Assembly (NCBI GenBank): GCA_963555705.1
Contig: OY743174.1
Coordinates: 26,229,608-26,293,607, forward strand
DNA length: 64,000 bases
From: Ligustrum vulgare
Taxonomy: Eukaryota; Streptophyta; Magnoliopsida; Lamiales; Oleaceae
Direction of reading: 5' to 3'
This document shows, one piece after another, positions 32,517-45,757 of this stretch. The translations under genes and the position numbers were made by a program. The notes under the pieces are model-generated. The model worked only from the letters and a program-made list of their open reading frames with translations. It was not told the origin of the DNA and made no database searches. The number at the start of each line of letters is the position of its first letter. The first letter of the stretch is position 1.

Positions 32517-33599
32517 ATCTCCCACTTGGACAAGATCCAACTCCAAATATTCAATTCTCGGATTTTGTGTGTGATCCATTAGGTTTCATTCACGATGGCA
32601 AACGTCATATTATTATTCCAGTCTGATTGGAATAAGATGAATTTAAATCTGTATTTCTAATTCATCCTCGACACACCAAGATCGATTAATTCACGTCGTC
32701 GTCCTAGATTGACATCTAGCAATGTGTCAAAGCAATCCATGTGAAAGGAAAAGTCATGTGGCATGACAAGACTAGTTCATGTGCAGCTACTGTGGAAATA
32801 TAATCCCTTCATCAATATAAGACAATTGGTTAAGAGATATGGATAGTGTCAATCTCATTTCAACCAATTATGTTATTCACTTCTTATCTTAGTTGATCTT
32901 GTTATGACTGAAAACACCTTTTCAACTAATAACTTCACCCCGACCGAGGAATTTAAATCAACTTAAGTGAGCGAAATACAGGTTATAATATCCTACTACC
33001 CAGGAGTGACGAATCCTCATATTGGACATACACAACCTTCATATCACTCTCACTATACCCGTACGACATCATCCTGATGACTCCCTCTCAAGAGCCAATA
33101 TCAATGCTCACCAAAGCATAGTAATCCTCATATAAGATTTTATGAAGTCCTCAAGTTAAAGGACCAAATCCAAAAACACGCATTAGAGATTCACCACTAA
33201 CGCTTGGATAGTTATCCATGTGGAATCTCTAGGCGGGTCATCCAATGCTTTGTTCATCTAACAATCCATCCACGTGTTCATTTGAATGTCCCTCTACATT
33301 CTAGCTTGTGAGATAAGCTACTTTCTTCATAAGAAAGAAATGCAACACATGCTAGTCTAACTACAACAACAATATCCGTATCTTGTTGTTACTTCGACTA
33401 GGCAAAATTTTAGAATAAGATGTTAATGACTTGTATCTCACAGTCACAACACCTTGTGACTTACAAGTTACTTAAACTTATTCTACGGACTCTATTACAA
33501 AATAATGAGTTAAACTCAATTTAATAATAGATCTGCCTTTATTGTAATAATGGTAATATGTGTTATGCTATCTCAACGATTGGATTTAGAGCATGACAA

Positions 33600-36360
33600 T
33601 GATATTCTCCCACTAGATCCAATAACTTATGTATCTTATATATAATGAGTTTATATGATAACCATATTCCTTTTGAGATAGTGGTTTTACAAGTGGATCT
33701 TCGATATGTGACACTTCACAATATTCAACCTTCTCAAGGTTAGTGGGCATGAATTCTATTTTTCTACGATATTTGAATGAGATAGTAGCACCTAAATACA
33801 TACTCAGATCATCGATGAGACCCAGTTCCCTCGCTTGCGCGATGGCTCCATTGTTGTCACAGTACTCATTACTAGAGCTACAATGCTAGGAACTCTTATA
33901 GTTCACTAATGAACTTAACGATCGAGATTGCTTAACAAGCACCTATGTATTTGGTCTCGGTTATATAGTTAGCGGTCTCTCTTGTTTGAACCATTTCAAA
34001 TTGACCACACCACTACTATGAGTTAATTAACAATTAGACTGAATATTTTCTTCATCTTTTTCCTGACTAAAGGATGGTATCTGTATACCTAAAGACTGTA
34101 AGTCTACATTTCTCCATATTTCTATTGTATTCTTAGAACTTCTCAAGTACTGAATAATACAAAAGGTGTCGTACATAGTGTCGTGTTTAAGAAAATCTTA
34201 TTGTCAAACAATAAAGTATCTTCTCCACATTATTGTTTCTCAATATGTGTTCTAAACACCATTTTAAGAAGATTAACCCAAAACATTTGGGATATAATCC
34301 TACATTGGATTCATTCATGCTAACCCCATTAGTATTACATCTATGTACGTGGATTGAGAAATCAAAACAACCTTCTAGATCTATCTCTATAGATTCTGGT
34401 TCCCAAAGTGAAGGTCGTATTTCTCAAATCCATCATGGAGAAATTCAAAATAATTGCACTTTCACTTTAAAGGTTAGAGACTCAACGTCTGATCAATAAT
34501 ATGTCATCCACATATAGTATCAGAAATATTGAACACTCCCACTAACCTTTCATATACACACATTCTTTATCTTCAATTTTTGATAAAATCAAACATTTTG
34601 ATTATCTCATCAAAATTAAGATTCTAGCTCCGTGAGGCTTGCTTTAATAGATATCTGTAGCTAGTATACTATGTTTAAGTATATATAAGGATTCAAAAAT
34701 CCCATAATTATAGCATGTTGTTGCCGCAAGCAGAATCCGAATTGATTCAGAGTAAACACATTTACAGCCTATGGGTCTTACCCATTTCAGGCTAATCAAA
34801 CAAGTTCCAAAACTTATTTTTATCTCAGATTCTATGGCTTCCTGCCACCTCATTTAGTCAACACTTGACTTAGCTTCTACGTAAATATTGGCTCATTATC
34901 CTTGACTAATACAATATTATCAATCAGGGATGAGTAACTCAATGGAGTATACATGATCGTAATATCTTTTCATGGAGCTAGTGCGTTCTCCATCGTCACT
35001 ACGTCCTGAGTAACGATCGCGTCCCCAACATCGATCTGTGCCTCATCCAATGCAAACAAATATTCGAGCTTATTTAATCGGTTAAGTATATATGTGTAAT
35101 CATGAACTCTTTCATGTTATACTATAACTCCTACTGTCATCTCTTAGATGAACTATTTATTCAAGACATTGACAAAATTCGAGATAGACTTTCTTTCTTG
35201 ATAGGAATATAGAAATAATATCCAACCATCTTTTGGATATCCCACAAATGTACATATTGGACTAAGGCTATTGCTTATCCAAATTTTGTATACTTCTAAT
35301 AAGTATTGAGGTCTTAAATCTTAACGCGACGAAGATTAGACCTTTTAAATCCATATCTTATATGGACCTTCATCAATCTATTATCATGGAACAAGTCTAA
35401 GTGTGTAATATAAAGTTTTCAGTGCAAAGCTCCAAAAACTGTTTTGGAGATTTTGCGTGACTTCATCAATGATTGCATCAATTGCAATCTTTGTCCTTTC
35501 AGATTCGCCATTGTGCCGAAACGTATGTGAAAGAGTTATCTATGCAAAAATTATGTTCCCATAACATAATCTTGAAGTCAATCTCTTTAAAATATTCTTC
35601 ACTTTGATCAAATCTATGTGCTTAGAATATTTTTTTCATTTTGGTCTTCTAATTTATATCTGTATTGTTTGAACTTTTCAAACTTTCAGATTTAAATTTT
35701 ATTATAGATAACAATGACAATCATGGTTATCTAATGATTAAAGAGCACTCTGACATATGCCCACTTACATCCGAATATAACAGGCTCAGTGGATGTTCAA
35801 CCATCCCACTTTTCCTTTTTTCAAAGAAAAATTGACTTATCAATTTACCTCCAAGGTGAGATATACATATATCTCTATTAATTGAATAAGTAAAGTGTTA
35901 GATTTAAGTGTGACTTCTTCTTTGCCTTATCAATATTTAGAATGTGGACTATTTGTTATTTACCTAACTTCCATATTATCCCATCTAAGTTAACGTATAA
36001 CTATTATTCTTAATCAAATAGGATAATTATTTCATGTCCAAACATGAAGTGGAAGTGTCATTCTTCATAAGAACTGTAATTAATGATTGTCTAATTTTAA
36101 ATTGAATGAGAAGACAAAGATAGGTGATAGCTTCTTAAGCTGTTCAAGAAACATTTGCTTTATTACCTACAAATAGGTATATCACCATTTTTCACAATTA
36201 TTCTACTTTTAGCCATTGTATATTATCAGTATCTAATACTCGATTAGCTAAATAGATTATATAACCTCTATCAAATGGAAAACTGAAGTAGAAGATTCAC
36301 CAAACTTCTCATTTCTTCAGTTCGGTTAAGGAAGCCTCGCAATTATAAATATAGTGTCCT
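33600..36360 (-). pseudogene. Degenerate copia pol of element B
   Basis: On the minus strand: MRWQEAIESEIKISFGTCL (34853-34797), WVRPIGCKCVYSES, YVDD (34514-34503), and the end of the polyprotein DPLVKPLSQKEYGYHINSLY (near 33690-33630). The same bases surround the same lesion before YVDD as in element A (GTGTTCAATATTTCTGATAC), and both have TGA soon after YVDD. The shared defects show that the parent copy was already broken. Confidence 0.8.
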
Positions 36361-36679
36361 ATTATTGGCATGTTCGAGAAGAGTATTCTTGATCATATCG
36401 TATTTTGAGATCATTTCTCAAAGGACAATGCAAATACAAGGATTTTAGTCTAGTAAACTTACTTAGTGTCAATTGCACTGTATAAGTTCACGTAATAACT
36501 TAAATTTCAAAACTCATACAACAACAATAATAATAAAAAATAGAATCACGTATTATCATGTATAAATCAATTTAATAAGGTCTTTTATTAAATCAATTGC
36601 TCCCACTGTTTTACTTGAATTAATGACCCTCAACATTAATTTCGTAGAATCCTGTTACATTAACAGTGGGCTAGGACCC

Positions 36680-37228
36680 CGTTTGTTCTATTAGAACCTT
36701 GAGTGACTCAACAAGCCCTAATAAAACATCCAGGTAGATACTCCTATCAATCACATCCCCATGTGACTCCTAGATCATCAAGTAGACAACTCTTTGTCGC
36801 ACACATCTTATGTATTTACTTGATTGTGCCTCCAAAATCTCATCTCCTTGAGTGACTCAACAAAAGATAGATTTCAGTTAAATTCTACCCATTGTTCTGA
36901 AACATCTTATGTTTCATAGTGATAAACACACCTTCCCACTCACAGCCATGAGTGACTCAACAAACCACATCGAGGGCGAATTCTAGTTTTTCACTATAAC
37001 AATGGAAGGCACTTTGTATTAACCAATTAATACGAATTTAATAAATTGCTTCCAAAATTATATTCCTTTTGATTGACTCAATAAAGGATGTGGTTTTGGT
37101 TAAGTCCGACCCATTGTTCAGAAGTATCTGATACTTCATAATGAGAAACATATCTACCAACGAGTAGCCTTGAGTGACTCAACAAGCGACATCGATAGTA
37201 AACTCTGGCTTTATTATTATAACAATGG
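36680..37228 (-). other. Structured repeat region, element B leader
   Basis: Mirror of the region in element A. Unit 1 spans 37228-37111 (hairpin GAAGTATCTGATACTTC at 37121-37137) and unit 2 spans 37005-36889 (hairpin GAAACATCTTATGTTTC at 36899-36915; stem ATAGTGA / TCACTAT at 36916-36922 and 36991-36997). Inverse copies of the palindrome lie at about 36703, 36849, 36947 and 37170. One stem-2 pair is lost in unit 1 (ATAATAA). Confidence 0.7.
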
Positions 37229-37799
37229 AAAGCATATGACTTAATATAATTTAAATGAGGGGTTTGTCTCATCATTCCTATGTATATTAACTAACATCCA
37301 CCATGCAATTAATCATACATACAATATTACTGTGGATGATTATGGAAAATATCTATCTAGTCTTCTCGAACCATGAGGAAGACTAGTTGGTCAATTCCTA
37401 GGGGACATTGCATTCGATCATCGAATGCTAAATGCAATAATCTTCATCTGCTGCTGCAACTTGTATCCTATACTAGTTGTCTTCTTGTGGCTAGCTGCAA
37501 CATGTATCCTATACTAGTTGGCACGCAGACCTGAATCAAATGGACGCGCAGGCCCATATCTACAAACTAGAGCTCGTGAGCTCGAATAAATTAAATAATA
37601 GGTAGGCAAGCCCAATTTAATAATAATAAGCTCGCAGGCCCAACCAATAAAAGCAGAATAAATTAACTATACAACCAATCACATGGGTCGAGTCCATAAC
37701 AATCCACTAAATACACATTGATCATATAAATGAATTATAATATAATATCTAATATTATATAAACAAATTTCAAGTTTCTAGCAATTTAGGTCGTTTAAA

Positions 37800-39020
37800 C
37801 TAATTTAGATAAAATGGATTGAAACAATAATTAATTAATCAAATTAATTAACTAATTTAAATTAGCTGATCTTATTTAATTAAAATCATATTTTAATCAA
37901 ATATCAAATTAGAGTCCAACTCTAATTCCAAAAGAGGCAAATTAGGATAAAACTCCTAAAATAAAATGAAATTCAATTTAGTAATTAATTAATCAATTAC
38001 TTTAATTGATGGGTTTATTTAATTAAAATCAAATTTTAATTGAATACTAAATTAGAGTCCAACTGCAATTTCAAGATTTTAGGGCTAACTGAATTTAGGA
38101 TCAAATCCTAAATAAGATTCAATTAATAATCAATTAATCGAATTAATTAATTATTAAATCGAATTTAATTAAAATCAAATTTTAATTAAACACCAAATTA
38201 GAGTCCAAACTCTAATTCTAAAATTAGGGCAAATTGAATTAACATTTTAATTTAGGATAAAACACCTAAATAAAATAAAATTCAATTTAGGGTCAAAATT
38301 ATATATTTTGTTAAAATCCAATTTTAACAATAATTTAAAAGTCGCGAATTTAAATTTTAATTTTAAATAGGTCAAAATTGAGGCATGGGTCAAAACCCTT
38401 TAAAATCAAATTTTAAGCAATTTTCAAAATTGCATCAAAGTCCATTTGAAAATTTGCATTTTGACCCATTTGAAAATATCACAAAGAAACCCTCAATTTC
38501 AAAAATTGCTTGACAGGTCCTCCATTTTAAAATTTCATTTTGACCCCAATGTCATAATTGCAGACAGGGGCTTGCAATTTCACAAATTGTAAACAAGCCC
38601 CTCCTCAAATCTAAACCGAATCCAAAAATTGCAATCAGGCCCTTACAATTTCCAAAACTACAGAGCAGGCCCTCGCCTCTATCTCTCTCCAATCCGACTG
38701 AAAACTTACTCCTCTTTCGGTATAGGCGACGCCGGAACTGACGCTGCAACCCGTCATCACACGTGCACCGCCCGGAGCACCGCTACCAGCCTAGCAGCGT
38801 GCGACGCTGTCGTTGCTGCAGTATCGTACGCTGCTGCAAAAAGGAAGCACTGCTATTGTTGTGCGAATCGCAGCTGCGACGATAGCCGCTGCTCACAATC
38901 CTCCCAGTCCAGTGCGCAACTGCGCACATAGAAGGGACAGGTATTGCTATGCGTAGCATCGCCGATCGCTGCTATTCGCAGCAGCGCCGATTGCGCATTG
39001 TTGTGTGTGCCTGCTAGCTC
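37800..39020 (-). repeat. Leader of element B: AT-rich repeats and GC-rich block
   Basis: 37800-38420 carries the same AT-rich tandem series as element A. 38690-39020 is a GC-rich segment with GCTGC and GCAGC words, corresponding to 24490-24890 but strongly diverged, more so than the flanks. The open frame at 38629-38931 is a composition effect. Confidence 0.65.
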
Positions 39021-39225
39021 TGGCGATTGATTTCGTCAGAGTTTTCCAATCCGTTTCTCGATCCACTTTTTGACCCAAAATTAATTTTCTTCTCCAAATC
39101 ATATTTAAACAAGAAAACTAATTTTCTGAATAGCTAGAAAAATAAAAAAAATTAATTCAATCATATTGAATTCATCAAAGAATTAAACAAATTCTATCAA
39201 GTAACAAGGCAAGCTCTGATACCGC

Positions 39226-39716
39226 TGTAAGGTTTCGATACATACATGCACAGCGAAAATTAAACAGACTCGAAATCATAGCCCGGATCAACCTTGCACC
39301 TAGATAGAATTTGTGATTAAGATGATACCTTTGATGAATGTCGTGAATCTGAGATCTGAAACAGGAAGTTCAGTCTTGTCACCACCAGCTGTCCAATTGT
39401 CCAGCCTCTAACAGAAATCCACACAGCGAGTTGAATCTAGAACTCCATCACTCTCCAACGATTGGAATGAATTTGAGAGAATTGGGGTTTCTCTTTGTGC
39501 TAGCAAGAAAGAAACCTAGTGCTAGAAAAACGACTTATTGATTCTCTTACAATTCTCATGCATTCTTTACAATGGTGCACTTATTAATATGTGCACTTCA
39601 AAACCCTAACCCTATTCACAATAGGGCCTTCAATGGGCATAGATTAATTAATCATATTAATTAATCTAATTGTAAAGTCCGACCCAACTAATTGGGCTTA
39701 TACATTAATTCTAACA
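39226..39716 (-). repeat. 5' LTR of copia element B
   Basis: 491 bp. The inverse primer-binding site lies one or two bases to its left (39214-39224), and the TCATC duplication lies to its right. Confidence 0.9.
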
Positions 39717-39721
39717 TCATC

Positions 39722-40694
39722 AAACTTCTTGTTTAGTTAGTGCTGATATAGTAAAAGACCCAAAATGCGCTCATATCTTACAACTTTATTTCCAAAGACA
39801 CGTGCTCTAGTAAATGGCATGTTACAAGAATTGTAAATGCTCGGAAATTATGTGAATTTGATATTTTCATGTTCCTATGTGTTTTTATGTCAATGCATTA
39901 TGAATGAAAAGCTGAGAAATAGATAGAGCAAGATGAAGAAAAACAAAGTATAAAATTTATACTCTTGTATACCAGGTTAATATTTAAAAAACATGTCCCT
40001 GTTTGATGCAAGTTAGCACTTAAGGGGCAAGCAAAGATGGCACTTGTTCATAGCATATAGAGATACATGCATAAAAAGGAAGAAGACAACAAAACACAAT
40101 CTTAGAAGTCAGGGAGGTATGTGATCCACATAGAGATACACGCATGAAATTGAAGTCTTTTCAATAATAAAATTTTAGGAAATAGAACACAACCTTGCCT
40201 TGCCTTTTTGGCTATCTCAAAGACCGAAGTCTTAAGCAGTATGTGAATTCCCCAAACTTGAAATCGAACCCTCAATCCGCAACCAATCTTCGATATTGTC
40301 CTAGCCCTCAATTTTTATGTCCTACAATCTGATTTTTGGCATGTGAATTGAAGAATTAGGCTCCGAAGTGAGCATTCTCGTGTGATTTTGGAGGGTGCGC
40401 CATGTTGGAGATACAAGAGAGCAAGAGACAATAGGAATAGGAAGTGAGCGCCAAATTTCTTTACCTTTCTTGCCTCCTTATTTTTCATGAATTTTGGAAT
40501 ACGTTTAATGCTATGTTTGATAGCGAGTGTGGAATTTGGGTAGAAAGAAAATGAATCCCAGATAATTGAATTCTTGGGAATTGTACAACCAAAAAAAGCC
40601 TTACTGGCCAAGCACTGCCTAAATCATTATCCTAACCAAATTTAGCTTCCTTCGATCCACTACCACCTTCAGACACCAAGGCTCCAGTTTCAAA
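39722..40694. other. Spacer, no gene recognised
   Basis: Minus-strand frames of 98 and 69 codons exist (40315-40611 and 40102-40311) but show no domain, signal peptide or codon pattern I can support. The segment ends with AAA just before CACTA 2. Confidence 0.45.
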
Positions 40695-40845
40695 CACTAG
40701 TACAAAACAGCATAAAAAAGGGGAATACACGTTGGTTTTACAAAAAACCGACGTGTAAAAAAGGACAGTGGCATTTTGGTAAATATGTTCTAGGAATACG
40801 CATCGGTTCTATTTAAGAAACTGACGCGAGAAAGTCAACAGTGAA

Positions 40846-41150
40846 GAATGGGCATCGGTTCTCAAAGAACCGATGCCTAAAGGCTGGGTTATCACGTCGG
40901 TTCATCAAGAACTGCCTAAAGCCGGCCGGTTCCGACTTTACGCGTCGGTTCTTGGTGAACCGAAGCGAGAAACCAAGGTTTCTTGCTTCGGTTCACCAAG
41001 AACCGACACATAAAGCCGGGTTTCTCACGTCGGTTCACCAAGAACCGACGCGAAAATTCGGAACCGGCAGGCTTTACGCATCGTTTCTTGATGAACCAAT
41101 GCGATAACCCGGCCTTTAGGCGTCGGTTCTTTGAGAACCGATGCCCATTC
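40846..41150. repeat. 305-bp foldback in the CACTA 2 subterminal region
   Basis: GAATGGGCATCGGTTCTCAA at the left edge is matched inverted by TTGAGAACCGATGCCCATTC at the right edge. The arms stay complementary for about 135 bases toward a centre near 40998. Within the arms are smaller hairpins (GGTTCTCAAAGAACC and GGTTCACCAAGAACC). The symmetry makes both strands encode similar nonsense frames. It lies upstream of the transposase gene. Confidence 0.88.
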
Positions 41151-41159
41151 ATATTTATA

Positions 41160-41200
41160 TTTCTCATTTCCCGCGAACATTTCATTTTTCTTCACTCTCG

Positions 41201-41246
<46 letters not shown>

Positions 41247-41495
41247 TTGAACCCGCCATCTCGCCTCCTCCTTCCCCCGCCACAACCACCACCGTAGACA
41301 CCACCATTCCACCACCTCTCTCCTCTCTTTATTTCTTCATCATCTAACTCTCACATTTACACAAATTTCCTCCACCACACCCTCCACCACCGTGCCTCCA
41401 CACAGCGCCGCCGCCGCCGCCGCCCCTTTGTCGGATCTTTACAGCCCCCCCAACCCGTAAGAACCACCTCCTCTTTATATATATATATATATATA

Positions 41496-41537
<42 letters not shown>

Positions 41538-41700
41538 AAAATGTGTTATATATTTTTAGTTGGATCTAAAAATGTGTTTGTATATAAATGTATATATGTG
41601 TATATATATACTTGTTTCTATCTATAAATGTGTATAAATGTTAATGTGTGTCTACACACACACACACACACACACACAGACATATACATATATATTGGTA
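41160..41700 (+). repeat. CACTA 2 leader simple repeats
   Basis: A (CT)n run at about 41205-41241, a CCACC-rich stretch, GCC repeats near 41407, (TA)n near 41477-41495, (GT)n at about 41498-41534 and (CA)n at about 41656-41678 lie in the untranslated leader. The CT/CCA then GT order is shared with CACTA 1 (3561-3790). Confidence 0.8.
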
Positions 41701-42334
41701 TTGCAAATAGTTAATTGATTTAATTTGTTAGTTTACGATTTTATATGCTAATTGGTGTAGATGAATTATTTTTTATTAGTTTAGTTTGGATGTTAATTTT
41801 ATATTGTTAATTTTGAGTTAGTAGATAGATTTATTGTAAAACTTGTACTATTGGAGTTCTATTGAAATTATGCATGGGATGTTAAGTTATGAAATCAAAG
41901 TTTGTGTTCTTAGGAATTAAGAATTGATTTTGGATTAATTTTGGAGTAGTTGATGATGTTGAAGTTTGACTTGAATTGTGGTTTGAGTAGTGAATATGTT
42001 GAGGTTCAACACTTTCGTTTTATTGTGACATTTTGATTCCTCCTACAGGTTGGTTTAGTCCAATTTATAGGGGAGACTCTGCCGAAATGTCTGTACGATT
42101 TTGTAAAGAAAATGAAAATATTAATATTAGGTGATTTTCACTATTACAGAGTTGACCATACTAAATAGATAACTAAACATAATACACTAGTAAAATTATG
42201 AAGTATTCAACGTAATAAATTATCATATTTGATTTCAATTATTAATATATAGTTGGTTTAAGTAACTATCATTAAAAATAATAACTCAAAAGTAATATTT
42301 TTTTAATTATATCTTCACATATAGGTCATTAGAT

Positions 42335-45300
42335 ATGGAACGGGGTTGGATGTATGGTAGGCGTAATACACATGAATATATAAAAGGGGTTGAAAAGTTT
42401 ATGAAATGTGTGGACGAACACATGTGAGAGAAAGGTGAAGCAATGATTTTGTGTCCTTTGATTATAAGAATTTGAGAAAGTTTCATAGTTTTGAGCAAGT
42501 GAAGAGCCGTGTGATTCGTCGTGGGTTTAAGGAAGGTTATACACGATAGATATGGCATGGTGAGAGTATGCTTCCTAGGACATGCACTGATGACAATGAT
42601 GGTGGACTATAGGAGAATAATTTCAGCAATATTGGCGAGAATGATGTGGAAAATGATGAGAATGATATGATAGATGAAATGATGCGTGATATACAAGGGG
42701 AATTCAGTGAAAAGCCTCATGTATTCGATAACTTTTTCAATGATTCTGAGAAACCTTTATTTTCTGGTTGTAATAAATTCATAAAATTTTCTGCTGTGTT
42801 GAAATTGTATAACTTGAAAGTAAACAATAGGTGGAGTGATAAGAGTTTCACAGTATTACTGGAAATTTTACGATAGATGCTTCCGGAGGATAACGAGCTT
42901 CCTAGTTCAATCTACGAGACAAAGAAATTGTTGTGTCCGATGGGTATGGAGATCGAGAGGATACATGCATGTCCCAATGATTGTATACTGTATCAAAATG
43001 AGTATAAGGACTTGCGTCTTTGTCCAACGTGTGGGGCATCACGGTACAAGCGAAAGAATGTGAACAATGAGGATAAGAAAAGCCCTAGGGCAAAGGTGTT
43101 ATGGTACCTACCCGCAATACCAAGATTTAAACGTTTGTTTACCAATGCAAAGGATGCAAAGAACATGAGGTGGCATGCCGATGGGAGAAAATAAGATGAA
43201 AAACTAAGACACGTGGCCGATTCTCCTCAATGGAGGAACATTAATAGGTTGTTTCCTGAATTTGGGGGCGAAGATAGGAATCTTAGGGTTGGACTATGTA
43301 CAGATGGGATGAACCCACATGGTAACATGAGTAGTCGACATAGCACTTGGACGGTTCTCTTGATGATTTACAATCTACCTCCTTGGTTATGTATGAAGTG
43401 CAAGTATATCATGTTGTCTTTGCTAATATCAGGGTCTAAACAACCGAGGAATGACATAGATGTTTACCTAGCCCCACTAATTGAAAATTTAAGACTGTTG
43501 TGGGATGAAGGTGTGTCGGTGTTTGATGCACACACTCAGATAAATTTCACTTTTCGTGCTATGATATTTTGCACCGTAAATGATTTTTCAGCGTATGGTA
43601 ACTTGTCGGTTTATACTAACAAAGGACCTGAAGCATGTCCCGTTTGTGAAGAAGACACGATTAATCTTTGGTTGAAAAACTGCAAGAAAAATGTCTTTAT
43701 AAGTCATAAAAGATTTCTCCCTACTGACCACCCTTATCGCAAGAAGAAAAAGCCATTCAATGGAAAAATCGAGGCTCGAGCAGCTCGCTTACCGTTAACA
43801 GGAGGTGAGGTATATGAATGAGTTAAAATATTGATGTTTTGTTTGGAAAAACTTTTAAGCCTCCTCAGAAGAGTCTTTGGAAGAAGAGGTCCATATTCTG
43901 GGATCTACCTTATTGGCAACACTTATCTGTAAGGAATTGTCTTGATGTAATGCACGTGGAGACAAATGTTTGTGATAGCATCATTGGGACATAGTTGAAC
44001 ATTCCAGGAAAGACGAAAGATGGTATTAAAGTCAAGAAGGACATGGTAGAAGTGGGGATACGGGATCAATTAGCACCGCAAGAGTCGAAAAACGTACTTA
44101 TTTACCCCCATCTTGCTATACTTTGTCGAGAAAAGAGAAAACAAGTTTTTGTGAGTACCTGCATGCTATTAAGGCTCCATCTGGGAACTCATCAAACATT
44201 AAAAGTCTTGTGTCGATGAAGGACTTAAAATTGGTTGGTATGAAGTCTCATGATTGTTATGTCTTAATGCAACAATTGTTACCAGTTGCAGTTCAAGGCA
44301 TTCTCCCAAAGCATGTTAGACAAGTCATTATAAAACTTTATTTTTTCTTCAATGCAATTTGAAGCAAAGTTGTTGACCCGGAGGAGTTGGATGATTTGCA
44401 GGCCGATATTGTTATCACTCTATGTCAATTTGAAATGTATTTTCCGCCATCATTTTTTGACGTTATGGTTCACTTACTTGTTCACTTGGTGAGAGAAATT
44501 AAGATCTGTGGTCTAGTATTCTTGAGGTATATGTATCCATTTGAGAGATACATGGGTATATTGAAAGGATATGTGAGAAATCGATTTTGACCTGAAGGCA
44601 GTATCATTGAAGGTTATGCTGCTGAGGAGGCTATTGAATTTTGTACTGATTACCTAGATGACGTTGAGACTATTGGTGTTCCTAAATCTCGGCATGATGG
44701 AAGACTTGAAGGTAAAGGTACGATTGGATGCAAGTCAATGGTCCCCAATGTTGAATTGCGAGATAAAGCACACCTCCTTGTATTACAACACCTTCCTTGA
44801 GTTCATCCATATTTGGACGAGAATAAGTCCATCATAAGGCAGCAGAATCCTTCAAAAGTTGAAAGGTGGGTAACTAATCAATATAATTGTTCATTTTCAA
44901 AATGGTTCAAAGATAAAGTCATGAAAGAATTGTCACAAACGCTGAATACCATTGTTGAAACGGAAAAGTGGTTAGCGTACGGTCCAAGCACAATTGTGAG
45001 GTCATATAAAGCATATTACATTAATGGGTATACTTTTTACACTAAACGTCAAGATGATAAGAGTGCGGTACAAAATAGTGGAGTGACACAAGTAGCACTA
45101 TCAAGAGATTTTTCAAGTGCTAAAGATACCATGCCAGTAGATGCCTCGATGTCCTATTATGGTATCATTGAAGATATTTGGGAACTTGATTATAGGGAGT
45201 TCAAGTTTCCTCTCTTCCAATGTAAATGGGTTGATAACTGACTGGGTGTTCGAGTGGATGAATTAGGTTCCACTTTGGTGGATTTTTGATGGCTAGGTTA

Positions 45301-45574
45301 TCTAGACGAGCCATTCATACTTGCATCACAAACCAAACAGGTATTTTATATTCTTGATCCTGCCGATACTAAGTGGTCAATCGTCCTTCAAGGCAAGAGA
45401 CACATTGTTGGGATTGGTGATGTTGTAGATGAAGAAGATTATGATCACTTTGATGAAACCCCTCCATTTTCTATTGGTATACAAGGGAGTGCAACTTTAG
45501 GGGAAGATAACATTGAACCAAATTACATGCGTTGGGATCAAGAAGAAGGATTATGGATCGACAGTCGTTCCTGA
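42335..45574 (+). pseudogene. TNP2-type CACTA transposase of element 2, lightly broken
   Basis: The start at 42335 reads MERGWMYGRRNTHEYIKGV, the expected N terminus. Blocks in order: CPTCGASRYKRKN (about 43021), WYLPAIPRFKRLF, MADSPQWRNINRLFPEFGGE (43213), GLCTDGMNPHGNMSSRHSTW, DIDVYLAPLIENLRLLWDEG, HPYRKKKKPFNGKIEARAAR, FLRYMYPFERYMGILKGYVR (44518-44580), SYKAYYINGYTFYTKRQD, and the C terminus PFILASQTKQVFYILDP ending DQEEGLWIDSRS with a TGA at 45572. Disabling changes include a stop after DEHM (42424), a frameshift near 42460, stops near 42548, 42609, 42874 and 43192, and a frameshift after GGEVYE (43820). It is more complete than its relative in CACTA 1. Confidence 0.9.
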
Positions 45575-45757
45575 TTATTAATTGTGTGAGTTCATTTACA
45601 CATTCTTGCTTATAACTTTCTTTTGTTCTTTATATATGCTCTATACTTTGTTAATAATTTCATTTATGATTTTGATAACAATAATTTGATATATATATAT
45701 ATATATACACATACACGTTGTTATGTGTGCAGGTACGTGCACAATTGTCTCAATATA

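Larger units (their letters stand above)
32038..39716 (-). mobile_element. Non-autonomous copia-type LTR element B, inverted
   Basis: Same family as element A but on the other strand, 7679 bp long. On the plus strand each LTR starts TGTAAGGTTTC and ends TTCTAACA (32038-32516 and 39226-39716). The 5-bp duplication TCATC is perfect (32033-32037 and 39717-39721). The inverse primer-binding site CTCTGATACC is at 39214-39223. The leader repeats, structured region and damaged pol all mirror element A. It lies only about 590 bp from it, so the pair is a giant inverted repeat. Confidence 0.92.

Noticed and set aside
38629..38931. Ala/Cys/Ser-rich 100-codon frame as a host gene
   Set aside because: It lies in the GC-rich leader block of copia element B, and the equivalent place in element A has different frames on both strands.
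40315..40611. 98-codon minus-strand frame as a host gene
   Set aside because: It has a plausible Met but no homology I recognise, no splice context and no signal peptide; left as unassigned spacer.
40916..41185. Pair of overlapping opposite-strand frames with similar proteins
   Set aside because: The similarity is explained entirely by the foldback symmetry at 40846-41150; it is not coding.
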